Below, piece after piece: positions 19,350 to 27,625 of a stretch of 64,000 nt of DNA. The stretch comes from Nakamurella panacisegetis (GTDB lineage: Bacteria; Actinomycetota; Actinomycetes; Mycobacteriales; Nakamurellaceae). The notes under the pieces were generated by a model. It was given only the letters and a program-made list of their open reading frames with translations, was not told the origin of the DNA and searched no databases. Numbering within the stretch: position 1 is the first letter of the stretch; each line of letters opens with the position of its first letter. The stretch spans positions 2,852,001-2,916,000 of the forward strand of contig NZ_LT629710.1 in assembly GCF_900104535.1 (NCBI RefSeq), written 5' to 3'. A program made the position numbers and the translations under genes.

Positions 19350-19436
19350 CCGACGGACCCGGTGCCGGCTCTCGTGCGGCACAGCTAGATCTCCCCGACA
19401 TTCCAGTGGCACAGAGAAATTGAGAAGAGCGAGTCA

Positions 19437-19940
19437 GTGAGCGAAACCCCTGAGATCGTCGAAGCCGACGAGGTCGAAGTTGACTTCGAGGACCAGGACG
19501 ATTCGACCGAAGAAGCCCCGGTGATCGTCCCGGCCGTGGTCAAGGTCGCCGTCGACCGCCCGGTGCAGACCGTCGGCCGTCGTAAGGAAGCCGTCGTCCG
19601 CGTCCGGTTGACCCCGGGCACCGGCGTGTTCACGCTGAACGGCCGCACCATGGACAGCTACTTCCCGAACAAGGTGCACCAGCAGCTCATCAAGGAGCCG
19701 TTGGTCCAGCTGGAGAAGGACGGCATCTACGACGTCCACGCCAAGCTGCACGGCGGCGGTGTCTCCGGCCAGGCCGGCGCGCTGCGGCTCGGGATCGCTC
19801 GGGCGCTCATCGAGCTGGACGAGACCGATCGTCCGGCCATGAAGAAGTCCGGCTTCCTGACTCGTGACGCCCGCGCCACCGAGCGCAAGAAGTACGGCCT
19901 GAAGAAGGCCCGCAAGGCGCCCCAGTACTCCAAGCGTTGA
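19437..19940 (+). CDS. rpsI: 30S ribosomal protein S9
   Basis: S9 reaches the P-site tRNA with its C-terminal tail. The 167-residue product starts at GTG with a highly acidic extension of about 40 residues. The conserved core follows: [39 protein letters not shown], and the tail [18 protein letters not shown]. The acidic extension is common in actinobacterial S9. Two hairpins follow the stop codon. Confidence 0.98.
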   Translation: MSETPEIVEADEVEVDFEDQDDSTEEAPVIVPAVVKVAVDRPVQTVGRRKEAVVRVRLTPGTGVFTLNGRTMDSYFPNKVHQQLIKEPLVQLEKDGIYDVHAKLHGGGVSGQAGALRLGIARALIELDETDRPAMKKSGFLTRDARATERKKYGLKKARKAPQYSKR

Positions 19941-19942
19941 TC

Positions 19943-20012
19943 TCTCGCCCTTTCGGGCGAGACTGTCACACGAACCGCCCGTATTCGGCCCCGGCCGAGT
20001 GCGGGCGGTTCG
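19943..20012 (+). terminator. Double terminator hairpin after rpsI
   Basis: TCTCGCCC-TTTC-GGGCGAGA (19943-19962) is followed by CGAACCGCCCG/CGGGCGGTTCG arms (19971-20012) containing an inner TTCGGCC/GGCCGAG stem. Together they should end the rplM-rpsI transcript and may also serve the convergent marR gene. Confidence 0.8.
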
Positions 20013-20127
20013 TCGTTTCGCGTTGCCGCGGGGAAACGGAAGTCCTCCCTCCTGGTCGATCCTGACGTGCGACAGCGTCACCGCAGGCCGATCATCCGGG
20101 GTCCCTGTTGGCCCGGAAACGGCACGG

Positions 20128-20622
20128 TCACTCGGCGGCCGGCGGCTGCCATCCACCTTCGGCCCGGATGGCCAGTGTGATCCGTCGGCTGATCTCGCGC
20201 AGCTGTCTGGATTGGCTCTGGGTCAACGAATCGAAGACCAACCGCCGCACCGCCTGGACGTGGCTCGGCGTGGCCTCGGCCACCTTGTGCGAACCGAGAT
20301 CGGTCAGGACGGCGAGGGTGTAGCGCCCGTCCCCGGGATCGGTGCACCGTTGCACCCAGTGCCTGGCTTCGAGCCGGGCCACCGCTCGGGACAGCCGGGA
20401 GAGCGAGCTGTTCGCGTAGTCCGCCAGGGTGCTCATGCGGAGCGTTCGGTCGGTGGTATCCGACAGGGCGAAGAGGATCCCGTACTCGAAATGAGTCAGG
20501 CCGGCGTCCCGCTGCAGCTGAGCGTCCAGGGCGGAAGGAAGCCATTCCAGGACGGTCGCGACCGCGGACCACGTGCGCAGCTCCTCGTCAGTGAATTCCG
20601 AGGGCTCGTTCACATCCGACAT
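20128..20622 (-). CDS. MarR-family transcriptional regulator
   Basis: The protein (164 residues from the ATG at 20622; a GTG seven codons upstream is possible) has a winged helix-turn-helix: LTHFEYGILFALSD, then RMSTLADYANSSLSRLSRAV and a wing with DPGDGRYTLAVLT. MarR proteins bind palindromes as dimers and are usually released by small ligands. It is divergent from an SDR gene, and two matched palindromes lie in the shared 138-base intergenic region, so it probably represses both genes. Confidence 0.88.
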   Translation of the reverse strand: MSDVNEPSEFTDEELRTWSAVATVLEWLPSALDAQLQRDAGLTHFEYGILFALSDTTDRTLRMSTLADYANSSLSRLSRAVARLEARHWVQRCTDPGDGRYTLAVLTDLGSHKVAEATPSHVQAVRRLVFDSLTQSQSRQLREISRRITLAIRAEGGWQPPAAE

Positions 20623-20663
20623 GGCTGCAGGATACGTGATCACCGACCGCCCGAAGCGCCTTG

Positions 20664-20685
20664 TTGACTTGACTGGTCAAGTCAA
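20664..20685. promoter_or_regulatory. Operator 1: perfect 22-bp palindrome
   Basis: TTGACTTGAC, a TG centre and GTCAAGTCAA form a perfect palindrome. It overlaps the SDR gene's -35 element, so bound MarR protein would block RNA polymerase. The spacing of half sites suits a MarR dimer. The regulator assignment is inferred from divergence. Confidence 0.75.
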
Positions 20686-20697
20686 TATACCTAGCAT
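20669..20697 (+). promoter_or_regulatory. Promoter of the SDR gene
   Basis: TTGACT (20669-20674) and TAGCAT (20692-20697) have a 17-base spacer. The -35 lies inside operator 1, and operator 2 begins three bases after the -10, at the expected transcription start. Confidence 0.65.
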
Positions 20698-20699
20698 TC

Positions 20700-20715
20700 A
20701 CTTGACTGGGCAAGT
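20700..20715. promoter_or_regulatory. Operator 2: imperfect palindrome
   Basis: ACTTGACTGGGCAAGT repeats the core of operator 1 (ACTTGACTGGTCAAGT) with one change. It covers the predicted transcription start of the SDR gene. Centres of the two operators are about 33 bases apart, three helical turns, allowing same-face binding. Confidence 0.65.
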
Positions 20716-20760
20716 AAAAGGCGATCGTCGCGTGGCGACGGGAACAACGGGTGGCTGACC

Positions 20761-21552
20761 ATGGATCTGTTACTGAAGGGCCGACGGGCGTTCATCAGTG
20801 GTTCGACACAGGGAATCGGATACGCGATCGCCCAGGCGCTCCTGGCCGAAGGGGCGTCGGTCGTGATCAACGGACGCACCCAGTCGTCGGTCCGATCCGC
20901 GGTGCAGCGGCTGCGGAGCGACGCGCCGGACGGAGCGGTATCCGGCGTGGCGGCCGACCTGTCTGATCCGGTCCAGGTGCACGAGCTGCTGAATTCTGTG
21001 GGTGAGATCGACATCCTCGTCAACAATGTCGGCCTGTTCGAGGTCAAGTCCTTCTTCGACATCGGCGACGACGACTGGCAGCGCTACTTCCAGGTCAACG
21101 TGATGAGCGGCGTCCGGTTGGCGCGGCATCTGATGCCGACCATGCTCGACCGTGGATGGGGTCGGATCGTTTTCGTGGCAAGCGAGTCAGGGGTCGACGT
21201 CCCCGCTGACATGATCCACTACGGGTCGACCAAGGCGGCCATGCTGGCGCTCAGCAACGGCCTGGCGAAACTCACCCGAGGGTCGGCGGTCACCGTGAAT
21301 GCCGTTCTCGGCGGCCCGACCTACTCCGACGGGGTCGCCGGTGTGGTCGACAAGATCGCTCGGTCCCAGGGGATGGCGGCCGAGGATCTGAAGGCGGCCA
21401 TCATTGCCGGCAACCGGACGTCCCTTCTGGAGCGGTTCATCGAGCCCCGCGAGATCGCCGACCTGGTCTTGTATCTGGCCAGTCCGCGCTCGTCGGCCAC
21501 GAACGGGGCCGCCCTGCGCGCCGACGGCGGTGTCCTGACCACCGTGACCTGA
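20761..21552 (+). CDS. Short-chain dehydrogenase/reductase (SDR)
   Basis: This 263-residue protein is a classical SDR oxidoreductase: SGSTQGIGYAIAQALL for NAD(P) binding near residue 14, INGRT, VNNVGLF for the NNAG-type motif, the catalytic Ser in FVASESG, and Y-G-S-T-K as the YxxxK pair. The substrate cannot be told from sequence. It is controlled by the divergent MarR gene through two palindromes, so it is probably inducible by a small hydrophobic or aromatic compound. Confidence 0.9.
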   Translation: MDLLLKGRRAFISGSTQGIGYAIAQALLAEGASVVINGRTQSSVRSAVQRLRSDAPDGAVSGVAADLSDPVQVHELLNSVGEIDILVNNVGLFEVKSFFDIGDDDWQRYFQVNVMSGVRLARHLMPTMLDRGWGRIVFVASESGVDVPADMIHYGSTKAAMLALSNGLAKLTRGSAVTVNAVLGGPTYSDGVAGVVDKIARSQGMAAEDLKAAIIAGNRTSLLERFIEPREIADLVLYLASPRSSATNGAALRADGGVLTTVT

Positions 21553-22377
21553 GCCGGTCCGCACGAGCGCAGGAGATGCTCACGCTGAGAGATGCTCCCG
21601 ATTCCGTACGGATGCCGTCCACTCCCACAACCAATGGTCGGGCGAATTCGCACTCTCATTTCTGCCGGTGTCAGAGAATTGTCTTTCTGTCGGTGTCAGG
21701 GAATTGTTCGCGCGCCCGGCCCGCGGGGCTTCGTGCTTGCGTTCGAGACTGGACCGTGCTGGTCCGGCTCATCAGGCCGCACATGGTGACTCCAGGCGAT
21801 ATGGACCCCGCCGTCAAGGCTTTCGGCGCCGTCGTCGCGCCACGAGACCATATGACCGGAAACCCGTGGTGACCGGGTCAGGCGATGCAGTGCTTTCGTC
21901 GAGCCGGACATTCCGGGCCTGGCCAACGAAGAGCACTTGACACGGAGCGGCACTGACGAGATGAATTCGTCACCGCTTACACCTGGTTCTGCTGGCCCAG
22001 CCGGTCGGACGAGGTCAGGTCCGAATCGCCGTCGAGCACGTCGTGGCCTTCCCAGCCGGGAGTCGGTGAGATCGGCGGCGGCTCGGACGGCGGACGCCCG
22101 AGGGCAGGGGAGACGGATCACACCGGCCCCAGCTCGGAGAACGGATGGTGGATCGCGGTCTCGATCATGGTCGCACTCCGGGTTCGGTACGGCCTCGGCC
22201 GCACGGTAGGCCGGGGCCGGCCGCGGATGACGTGGTCCGGCGTCATTCGGCCATCACCTCGTGAATTGATGAGGACCGCGACGCGCGGGTACCGTCCAAG
22301 TCGGCGGCTCCTCGCCCGGGTCGGCGCGCTGAGCGACGGTGCGCCGAAGAGAATCGAAAGAGCGGGTCAGTTTCGGT
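21553..22377. other. 825-base region without a recognisable gene
   Basis: Between the SDR gene and glmM several open frames exist, but they have irregular composition, no ribosome binding sites and no recognisable domains. A 24-base direct repeat with period 25 is at 21659-21707. AT content is locally higher than in neighbours. It may be decayed DNA of a lost gene or insertion. Confidence 0.5.
21659..21707 (+). repeat. Two-copy direct repeat, period 25
   Basis: Copies at 21659-21682 and 21684-21707 match at 22 of 24 positions; the shared core reads CGGTGTCAG, one variable base, GAATTGT. Repeats of this sort can be parts of intergenic dispersed elements. Genome copy number is not visible here. 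Confidence 0.6.
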
Positions 22378-23706
22378 ATGGGAAGACTGTTCGGAACCGA
22401 TGGCGTCCGTGGCGTGGCCAATGCCGACCTGACGCCAGCGGTCGCGCTGGCGTTGGCCACCTCGGCCGCCCAGGTGCTGGTCCCGGCCGGCGCGGATCGT
22501 CCGCGAGCCGTCGTCGGTCGTGATCCGCGGGCCAGCGGCGAGATGCTCGAAGCAGCCGTCGCTGCCGGATTGGCCTCGGCCGGAGTGGATGTCCTGCTGC
22601 TCGGAGTGGTCCCGACCCCGGCGGTCGCGTTCCTGACCGCCGAACTCTCGGCCGACCTCGGCGTGGTGATCTCCGCGTCGCACAACGCCATGCCGGACAA
22701 CGGCATCAAGATCTTCGCGGCCGGCGGGCTCAAACTCGACGACGCCGTCGAGGACGCCATCGAGTCTGGGCTCGGCCTGCCGTCGGCGCTCCCGACCGGC
22801 GCCGGCGTCGGCCGGATCACCTCGGCCACCGATTCCATCGGGCGCTACCTCGATCACCTGCAGGCCTGCACCCCGCACTCCTTGGCTGGCCTGTCGATCG
22901 TGGTCGACTGCGCGAACGGAGCCGCCTTCTCCGTCGCCCCGGAGATCTACCGACGGGCCGGCGCCGAGGTGGTGGTCATCGCCGGTGAACCCGACGGGCT
23001 GAACATCAACGACGGTGTCGGCTCCACGCACCTGGACGTGCTCCGCGCGGCCGTCGTGGCCCACGGCGCCGACCTGGGCATCGCCCACGACGGAGACGCC
23101 GATCGCTGCCTGGCCATCGCGGCCGACGGATCCGACGTCGACGGCGATGCCATCCTGGCCATCCTCGCGGTGGCCCTGAATCGCACCGGGCGGCTGCACC
23201 GCTCCACCGTGGTCGGCACCGTGATGGCCAACATCGGCTTCCACCAGGCGATGAAGAAGGCCGGCATCGAGGTGGTCACCACCGGCGTCGGGGACCGTTA
23301 CGTCCTCGAGGAGATGCGCACCGGCGGATACAGCCTCGGCGGCGAGCAGTCCGGGCACGTCGTGCTGGCCGACCAGGCCACGACCGGCGACGGGGTCCTG
23401 ACCGCGCTGCATCTGATGTCCGAGGTCGCCTTCACCGGGCGGTCCCTGGCCGACCTGGCCTCGGCGGTCGTCCGCTTCCCGCAGGTGCTGATCAACGTGC
23501 GGGTGGGCGACAAAGCGGCCGTGGCCGACTCGGCATCGGTGGCCGCCGCCGTGGCCGCGGCCGAGGCCGAGCTCGCCGGGTCGGGTCGGGTTCTGTTGCG
23601 TCCGTCCGGCACCGAGCCGCTGGTCCGCGTCATGGTCGAGGCGGCCACCGCCGAGCAGGCCCAGGAGGTGGCCGGACGCGTGGCCGCCGTGGTGGCGCTG
23701 GCCTGA
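22378..23706 (+). CDS. glmM: Phosphoglucosamine mutase
   Basis: GlmM converts glucosamine-6-phosphate to glucosamine-1-phosphate for UDP-GlcNAc and peptidoglycan. From the ATG at 22378 the product is 442 residues, beginning [20 protein letters not shown]. The phosphoserine is S101 in [14 protein letters not shown]. The metal loop is HDGDADR, the sugar-specificity loop GGEQSGH, and the phosphate-binding loop [14 protein letters not shown]. glmS lies about 4 kb downstream, so two of the three GlcNAc-pathway activities are in this window. Confidence 0.97.
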   Translation: MGRLFGTDGVRGVANADLTPAVALALATSAAQVLVPAGADRPRAVVGRDPRASGEMLEAAVAAGLASAGVDVLLLGVVPTPAVAFLTAELSADLGVVISASHNAMPDNGIKIFAAGGLKLDDAVEDAIESGLGLPSALPTGAGVGRITSATDSIGRYLDHLQACTPHSLAGLSIVVDCANGAAFSVAPEIYRRAGAEVVVIAGEPDGLNINDGVGSTHLDVLRAAVVAHGADLGIAHDGDADRCLAIAADGSDVDGDAILAILAVALNRTGRLHRSTVVGTVMANIGFHQAMKKAGIEVVTTGVGDRYVLEEMRTGGYSLGGEQSGHVVLADQATTGDGVLTALHLMSEVAFTGRSLADLASAVVRFPQVLINVRVGDKAAVADSASVAAAVAAAEAELAGSGRVLLRPSGTEPLVRVMVEAATAEQAQEVAGRVAAVVALA

Positions 23707-23742
23707 CGCGCCGGTCGAGGTCCGACCCGACCGGCGGCGGTC

Positions 23743-24582
23743 CTAATCGGCCATCGCCTCTTCCCGGACGGCGTCCAGGTCTTCCAGCGTGGTGCCCTTG
23801 ATCTTGCCCTCGAGTTCGTCGGCCAGCTGATCCTGTTCGGAGAGGTGACGCAGCAGGAAGGCCGTCGACAGCAGCCGGACCACCTGCTGGATGCGCTTCT
23901 CGTTGCCCGACCCGCTGATGGTCGAACTCCAGTGCGACCCTTCGGCCAGGCCCAGATGGCTGGCCCCCTTGACCGTCCGCAGGGTGGCCGGACCGGCCCA
24001 GGCCGCCGCGATCGACGCCCCGTCACCGTCGGCCATGTCGTCGTCGGCCCCGACCAGGTGCAGACTCGGAATGTGCAGGCGGCTGGCCGCCTCGACGGCC
24101 GACGGCCTGGTCGCGGCCGCGGTCACCGTGACCACGGCGCCGATCGACGAGTCGGCGGCGGCGGCCAGGACGGCCGCGCCACCACCGATCGAGTGGCCGA
24201 TCAGGCCGAGCTTGCGGGCGTCCACCCTGACCCGGCCGTTTCCCAGCCGGCCCGTGGCCACCAGGTGGAGCGCGGCCGATAAATCACGCGACATGGCCGC
24301 GTGCGAGGGGATCGGGCCCTTCTCCGTGTCCGGCGCGACCACCACGAAGCCCCACGACGCCAGGTACCGCATCGTGTCGGCGTAGCGGTGGGCCGGTTGC
24401 AACCAACCGTGCGAGATGGCCACCGCCGGCAGCCCTCGACCGGAGGTGGGGGCGAAGACCAGCCCGGGCATCCCGGCGTCGGCCAGATTCCCGGCGGCGA
24501 CCCGGTGCGGTCCTCGATGGGCCAGGTAGTCCAGCGACGGGCGGTCGATACCGACGGGTGTCTTCTTCGACTTGGTTGGCAT
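23743..24582 (-). CDS. Alpha/beta-hydrolase (dienelactone hydrolase/lipase-like)
   Basis: The 279-residue protein has a substrate-facing AISHGW oxyanion segment and the nucleophile elbow GHSIGGG (Ser near residue 131). A late GASHLGL probably supplies the His, and the Asp may be in LVGADDD. The pattern resembles PET-hydrolase/chlorophyllase-like alpha/beta hydrolases. It has no signal peptide, so it is probably cytosolic. A charged helical C-terminal extension of about 45 residues is unusual. Substrate unknown. Confidence 0.8.
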   Translation of the reverse strand: MPTKSKKTPVGIDRPSLDYLAHRGPHRVAAGNLADAGMPGLVFAPTSGRGLPAVAISHGWLQPAHRYADTMRYLASWGFVVVAPDTEKGPIPSHAAMSRDLSAALHLVATGRLGNGRVRVDARKLGLIGHSIGGGAAVLAAAADSSIGAVVTVTAAATRPSAVEAASRLHIPSLHLVGADDDMADGDGASIAAAWAGPATLRTVKGASHLGLAEGSHWSSTISGSGNEKRIQQVVRLLSTAFLLRHLSEQDQLADELEGKIKGTTLEDLDAVREEAMAD

Positions 24583-24747
24583 GAACGTCCTCCTGGCCTG
24601 GGCGCCGATGCTGCCGCGCTCGTCTGTCTCGCGCCGAAAGCAGCCCGGCGCGTTCTCGTACAGTATTGCTGGCGCCCGGCGAAGTCGTGTTTCCGGCGCA
24701 CGTCACCGGCCGTTCGGCCGGGGCGGGGATGACGTCAGGAGCCCGGA

Positions 24748-26415
24748 ATGGCACAGGATCCTTCGGGCGACAGCTTCGCCCGGACACTGCGACAGTTGAT
24801 CATGGCCCGGTTCCCGCTGCTCTCGATCGGCACCGCCGAGGAGTCCAGGGCCATCCGTGAGATCGCATCGGTGGTCGGCGATCGGACGCAGTTGCTCCCG
24901 CAGCGTCAGGTCTACCGGTGGACCACCTCCGACGGATTCGCCGCGCTCGGTCAGATCGGCAACCCCGACACCCGGACCCCATTGGCCGCGCTGGCCGCCG
25001 CGAACGCCCTGACCACCCCCAGCGTGGTGGTGATGATCGACCTGCATCCGTGGCTCGGCACCAACAACCAACTGCCGGACACCCAGGTGGTGCGTGCCCT
25101 CAAGGACACCGCCCGGTTGTTCGCCGACGGGTCTGTGCCGCGAACCCTGGTCCTGCTGTCACCGACCCCGCGGATCCCGGCCGACCTGCAGGCCCTGGTG
25201 ACGGTGGTCGAGTTCCCCCTGCCGAACGAGAGGCAGATCCGGCAGTTGCTGGACGACAAGATCAAGCTCAACACCGAGTCAAGGGCGCTCACCGTCGACG
25301 CGGACGACGAACTGCTCGAACGACTGGCCAAGGCCGCGCTCGGGCTCACCGCGTTCGAGGCCGACCAGGCCTTCGCCAAGGCGATGGTCGACGACAGCCA
25401 CCTGTCGGCGAGGGATGTGGCCATCGTCCAGCAGGAGAAGGGCGAGATCGTCCGGAAGTCGGGGGTGCTGGAGTTGATCACCTCGACCGTGCAACTGGAC
25501 GACGTCGGCGGCCTGGGCAACCTCAAGACGTGGCTGACCAAGCGCTCGGGATCCTGGCTGGACGAGGCCCGCCTCTACGGTTTGCCGGCCCCGAAGGGCG
25601 TTCTGGTGACCGGCGTCCCGGGTTGCGGGAAGTCGCTGACCGCGAAGGCCATGGCCAGTGCCTGGTCACTGCCGCTGATCCGGTTGGACATCGGCCGGAT
25701 CTTCGGCGGCCTGGTCGGGGAGAGCGAGCAGAACATGCGCTCGGCCCTGCGTACGGCCGAAGCGGTGGCTCCGTGCGTGATGTGGATCGATGAGATCGAG
25801 AAGGGTTTCGCGGCCGGGGCGTCCGGTACCGGCGATTCCGGCACCTCGGCCCGGGTGTTCGGCACGTTCCTGACCTGGATGCAGGAGAAGACGTCGTCGG
25901 TGTTCGTCATGGCCACGGCCAACAACATCTCGCTGCTGCCGCCGGAGTTCCTGCGCAAGGGGCGATTCGATGAGATCTTCTTCATCGACCTGCCGACCAC
26001 GAGCGAGCGCAGGATGATCTTCTCGCTGCACATCGGCGCCCGGCTGAAGGCCGGCCCGGCGCTCGGCGACCTGGCGGTGGACGACGCCCTGACCGGTGCC
26101 CTGGCCGACCTGACCGAGGGGTACTCCGGAGCCGAGATCGAGCAGGCCGTCATCTCGGCCTGCTTCGACGCGTTCGACGGCCGACGCGCGCTGACGGCGG
26201 AGGATCTGCAGCGGGCCATCGCCAACACCGTGCCGCTGTCGGTGACCCAGGCCGAACAGATCGCCGCCCTGCGGGCCTGGGCCGACGTGCGCGCGGTGGC
26301 CGCCTCGGCGCCCGAGGACCGCGCCGGCTACCGGACGCAGACCGTTGAGTCGGTGGTGCCGCGGGCCGACCCCGACGCGGTCAGGGCGCGCGGAGGCCGG
26401 GTGGTCGAGACCTGA
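24748..26415 (+). CDS. Ycf46-like AAA ATPase
   Basis: The 555-residue protein has an N-terminal region (about 1-250) resembling a degenerate ATPase domain without a P-loop. A canonical AAA module follows: Walker A GVPGCGKS (near residue 289), Walker B VMWIDEIE (near 345), sensor 1 MATANN, and arginine-finger region FLRKGRFDE (near 403). This arrangement matches the Ycf46 family of cyanobacteria and some other bacteria, whose role is poorly defined. It is not in an obvious operon; a small convergent membrane-protein gene abuts its stop. Confidence 0.85.
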   Translation: MAQDPSGDSFARTLRQLIMARFPLLSIGTAEESRAIREIASVVGDRTQLLPQRQVYRWTTSDGFAALGQIGNPDTRTPLAALAAANALTTPSVVVMIDLHPWLGTNNQLPDTQVVRALKDTARLFADGSVPRTLVLLSPTPRIPADLQALVTVVEFPLPNERQIRQLLDDKIKLNTESRALTVDADDELLERLAKAALGLTAFEADQAFAKAMVDDSHLSARDVAIVQQEKGEIVRKSGVLELITSTVQLDDVGGLGNLKTWLTKRSGSWLDEARLYGLPAPKGVLVTGVPGCGKSLTAKAMASAWSLPLIRLDIGRIFGGLVGESEQNMRSALRTAEAVAPCVMWIDEIEKGFAAGASGTGDSGTSARVFGTFLTWMQEKTSSVFVMATANNISLLPPEFLRKGRFDEIFFIDLPTTSERRMIFSLHIGARLKAGPALGDLAVDDALTGALADLTEGYSGAEIEQAVISACFDAFDGRRALTAEDLQRAIANTVPLSVTQAEQIAALRAWADVRAVAASAPEDRAGYRTQTVESVVPRADPDAVRARGGRVVET

Positions 26416-26544
26416 TCAGAGCCGGGGCCGCGGGCGCATGAGCGCGCCGAGGGACCAGTCACCCGCCTCACGGGTGTCGGCGCCGAACCGGGTGGCGCCG
26501 AGGGCGAGGACAGTGAGCGCGAGAAGGACGAACAAGAGGGCCAT
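26416..26544 (-). CDS. Small single-pass membrane protein
   Basis: A 42-residue frame starts MALLFVLLALTVLALGATRF and continues with GADTREAGDWS and a basic Arg/Pro end. It has one hydrophobic helix followed by an RFGADTREAGDW segment that resembles small actinobacterial membrane proteins I recall only vaguely. Its stop lies directly against the stop of the ATPase gene, forming TGATCA. Function unknown. It is short, so it could be spurious. Confidence 0.5.
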   Translation of the reverse strand: MALLFVLLALTVLALGATRFGADTREAGDWSLGALMRPRPRL

Positions 26545-26617
26545 GCACCCAAATGTCCGCCGATCCATAGCCCGCGTCCATCTGTTTGTTCTTGGGTATT
26601 CCCGTAAGATCCTCTGC

Positions 26618-27586
26618 ATGATCGATCTGCGTCGCCTGGAGATCCTGCGCGAACTGGACCGCTGCGGGACCATCGCCGCCACCGCCGAGGTGGTCCACCT
26701 GACACCGTCGGCCGTGTCCCAGCAGCTGGCCGCGTTGTCGCGGGAGGCCGGCACCCCGATGCTGGAACCGGACGGGCGCCGGGTGCGCCTGACGGCGGCC
26801 GCCCAACTCCTGCTCCGACACGCCCACGAGGTGTTCACCCACCTCGAGCACGCCGAATCGGATCTGGCCGCGTTCCGGCGGGGTGACGCCGGGGTGGTCC
26901 GACTCGGAGCGTTCCCGACGGCCATCCGCGGTATCGCCGTGCCGGTGCTGAACCAGCTCCGTTCCAGCCGGCTCGAGGTACAGATCCGCGAGGTCCAGCC
27001 GGAGCACACGGTGGACGCGCTGCTGAGCCGATCGGTCGACCTCGCCGTCACCCTGACCGGCGGCAGCGAGGTACTCGGCGCCGACGACCCGCGTCTGACC
27101 GACGAGCATCTGATCGACGACGTGATGGACGTCGCCCTTCCGCTGGATCATCGGCTGGCCGGTGAGACATCGATCGACCTGGCCGACCTGGCCGACGACG
27201 ACTGGATCACCCACATGGCCGGGGTCCCGTGCTGGGCCGCCATGCGCACCGCATGTGCCCGGGCCGGGTTCGTCCCGCGTTCCCGGCACAGCGCCGACGA
27301 CTTCACCGGGGCGGTGGCGCTGGTCGGGACCGGCGCCGGCATCTGCCTGCTGCCCCGGTTGGCCCAGGGGCCGTTCAGCAGTGACCCGGTGGTCGTCATC
27401 CCGGTGGCCGGCGAACCGCCCCTGCGCCGGATCGCCGTGCAGTACCGCGCCGGGACCCACGACCAGCCGCACATCGCCCCGGTGCTCACCGCCCTGCGGG
27501 CCGTGGCCGCCGCCCATGCCGCCGCTGCCCCGCTCGCCGCGGCCGTTCCGCGACCGTCGCAGGTCAGGATGCCCGTCCGCGCGTGA
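26618..27586 (+). CDS. LysR-family transcriptional regulator
   Basis: The ATG at 26618 gives 322 residues with a standard LysR helix-turn-helix at the N-terminus (LRRLEILRELDRCGTIAATAEV, LTPSAVSQQLAALSREAG) and a substrate-binding domain (residues about 90-300). A TAAGAT -10-like hexamer ends seven bases before the ATG, suggesting an almost leaderless transcript. Longer in-frame readings overlap the ATPase gene without homology. The target is unknown. It is followed by glmS, which has its own -10. Confidence 0.88.
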   Translation: MIDLRRLEILRELDRCGTIAATAEVVHLTPSAVSQQLAALSREAGTPMLEPDGRRVRLTAAAQLLLRHAHEVFTHLEHAESDLAAFRRGDAGVVRLGAFPTAIRGIAVPVLNQLRSSRLEVQIREVQPEHTVDALLSRSVDLAVTLTGGSEVLGADDPRLTDEHLIDDVMDVALPLDHRLAGETSIDLADLADDDWITHMAGVPCWAAMRTACARAGFVPRSRHSADDFTGAVALVGTGAGICLLPRLAQGPFSSDPVVVIPVAGEPPLRRIAVQYRAGTHDQPHIAPVLTALRAVAAAHAAAAPLAAAVPRPSQVRMPVRA

Positions 27587-27625
27587 GCGCCCCGGAGCGG
27601 CCCGGCGGGAGATAGCCTGGGGCCC

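Noticed and set aside
27587..27625. glmS ribozyme upstream of glmS
   Set aside because: The LysR gene ends 39 bases before glmS, leaving no space for a ribozyme of about 150 nt.
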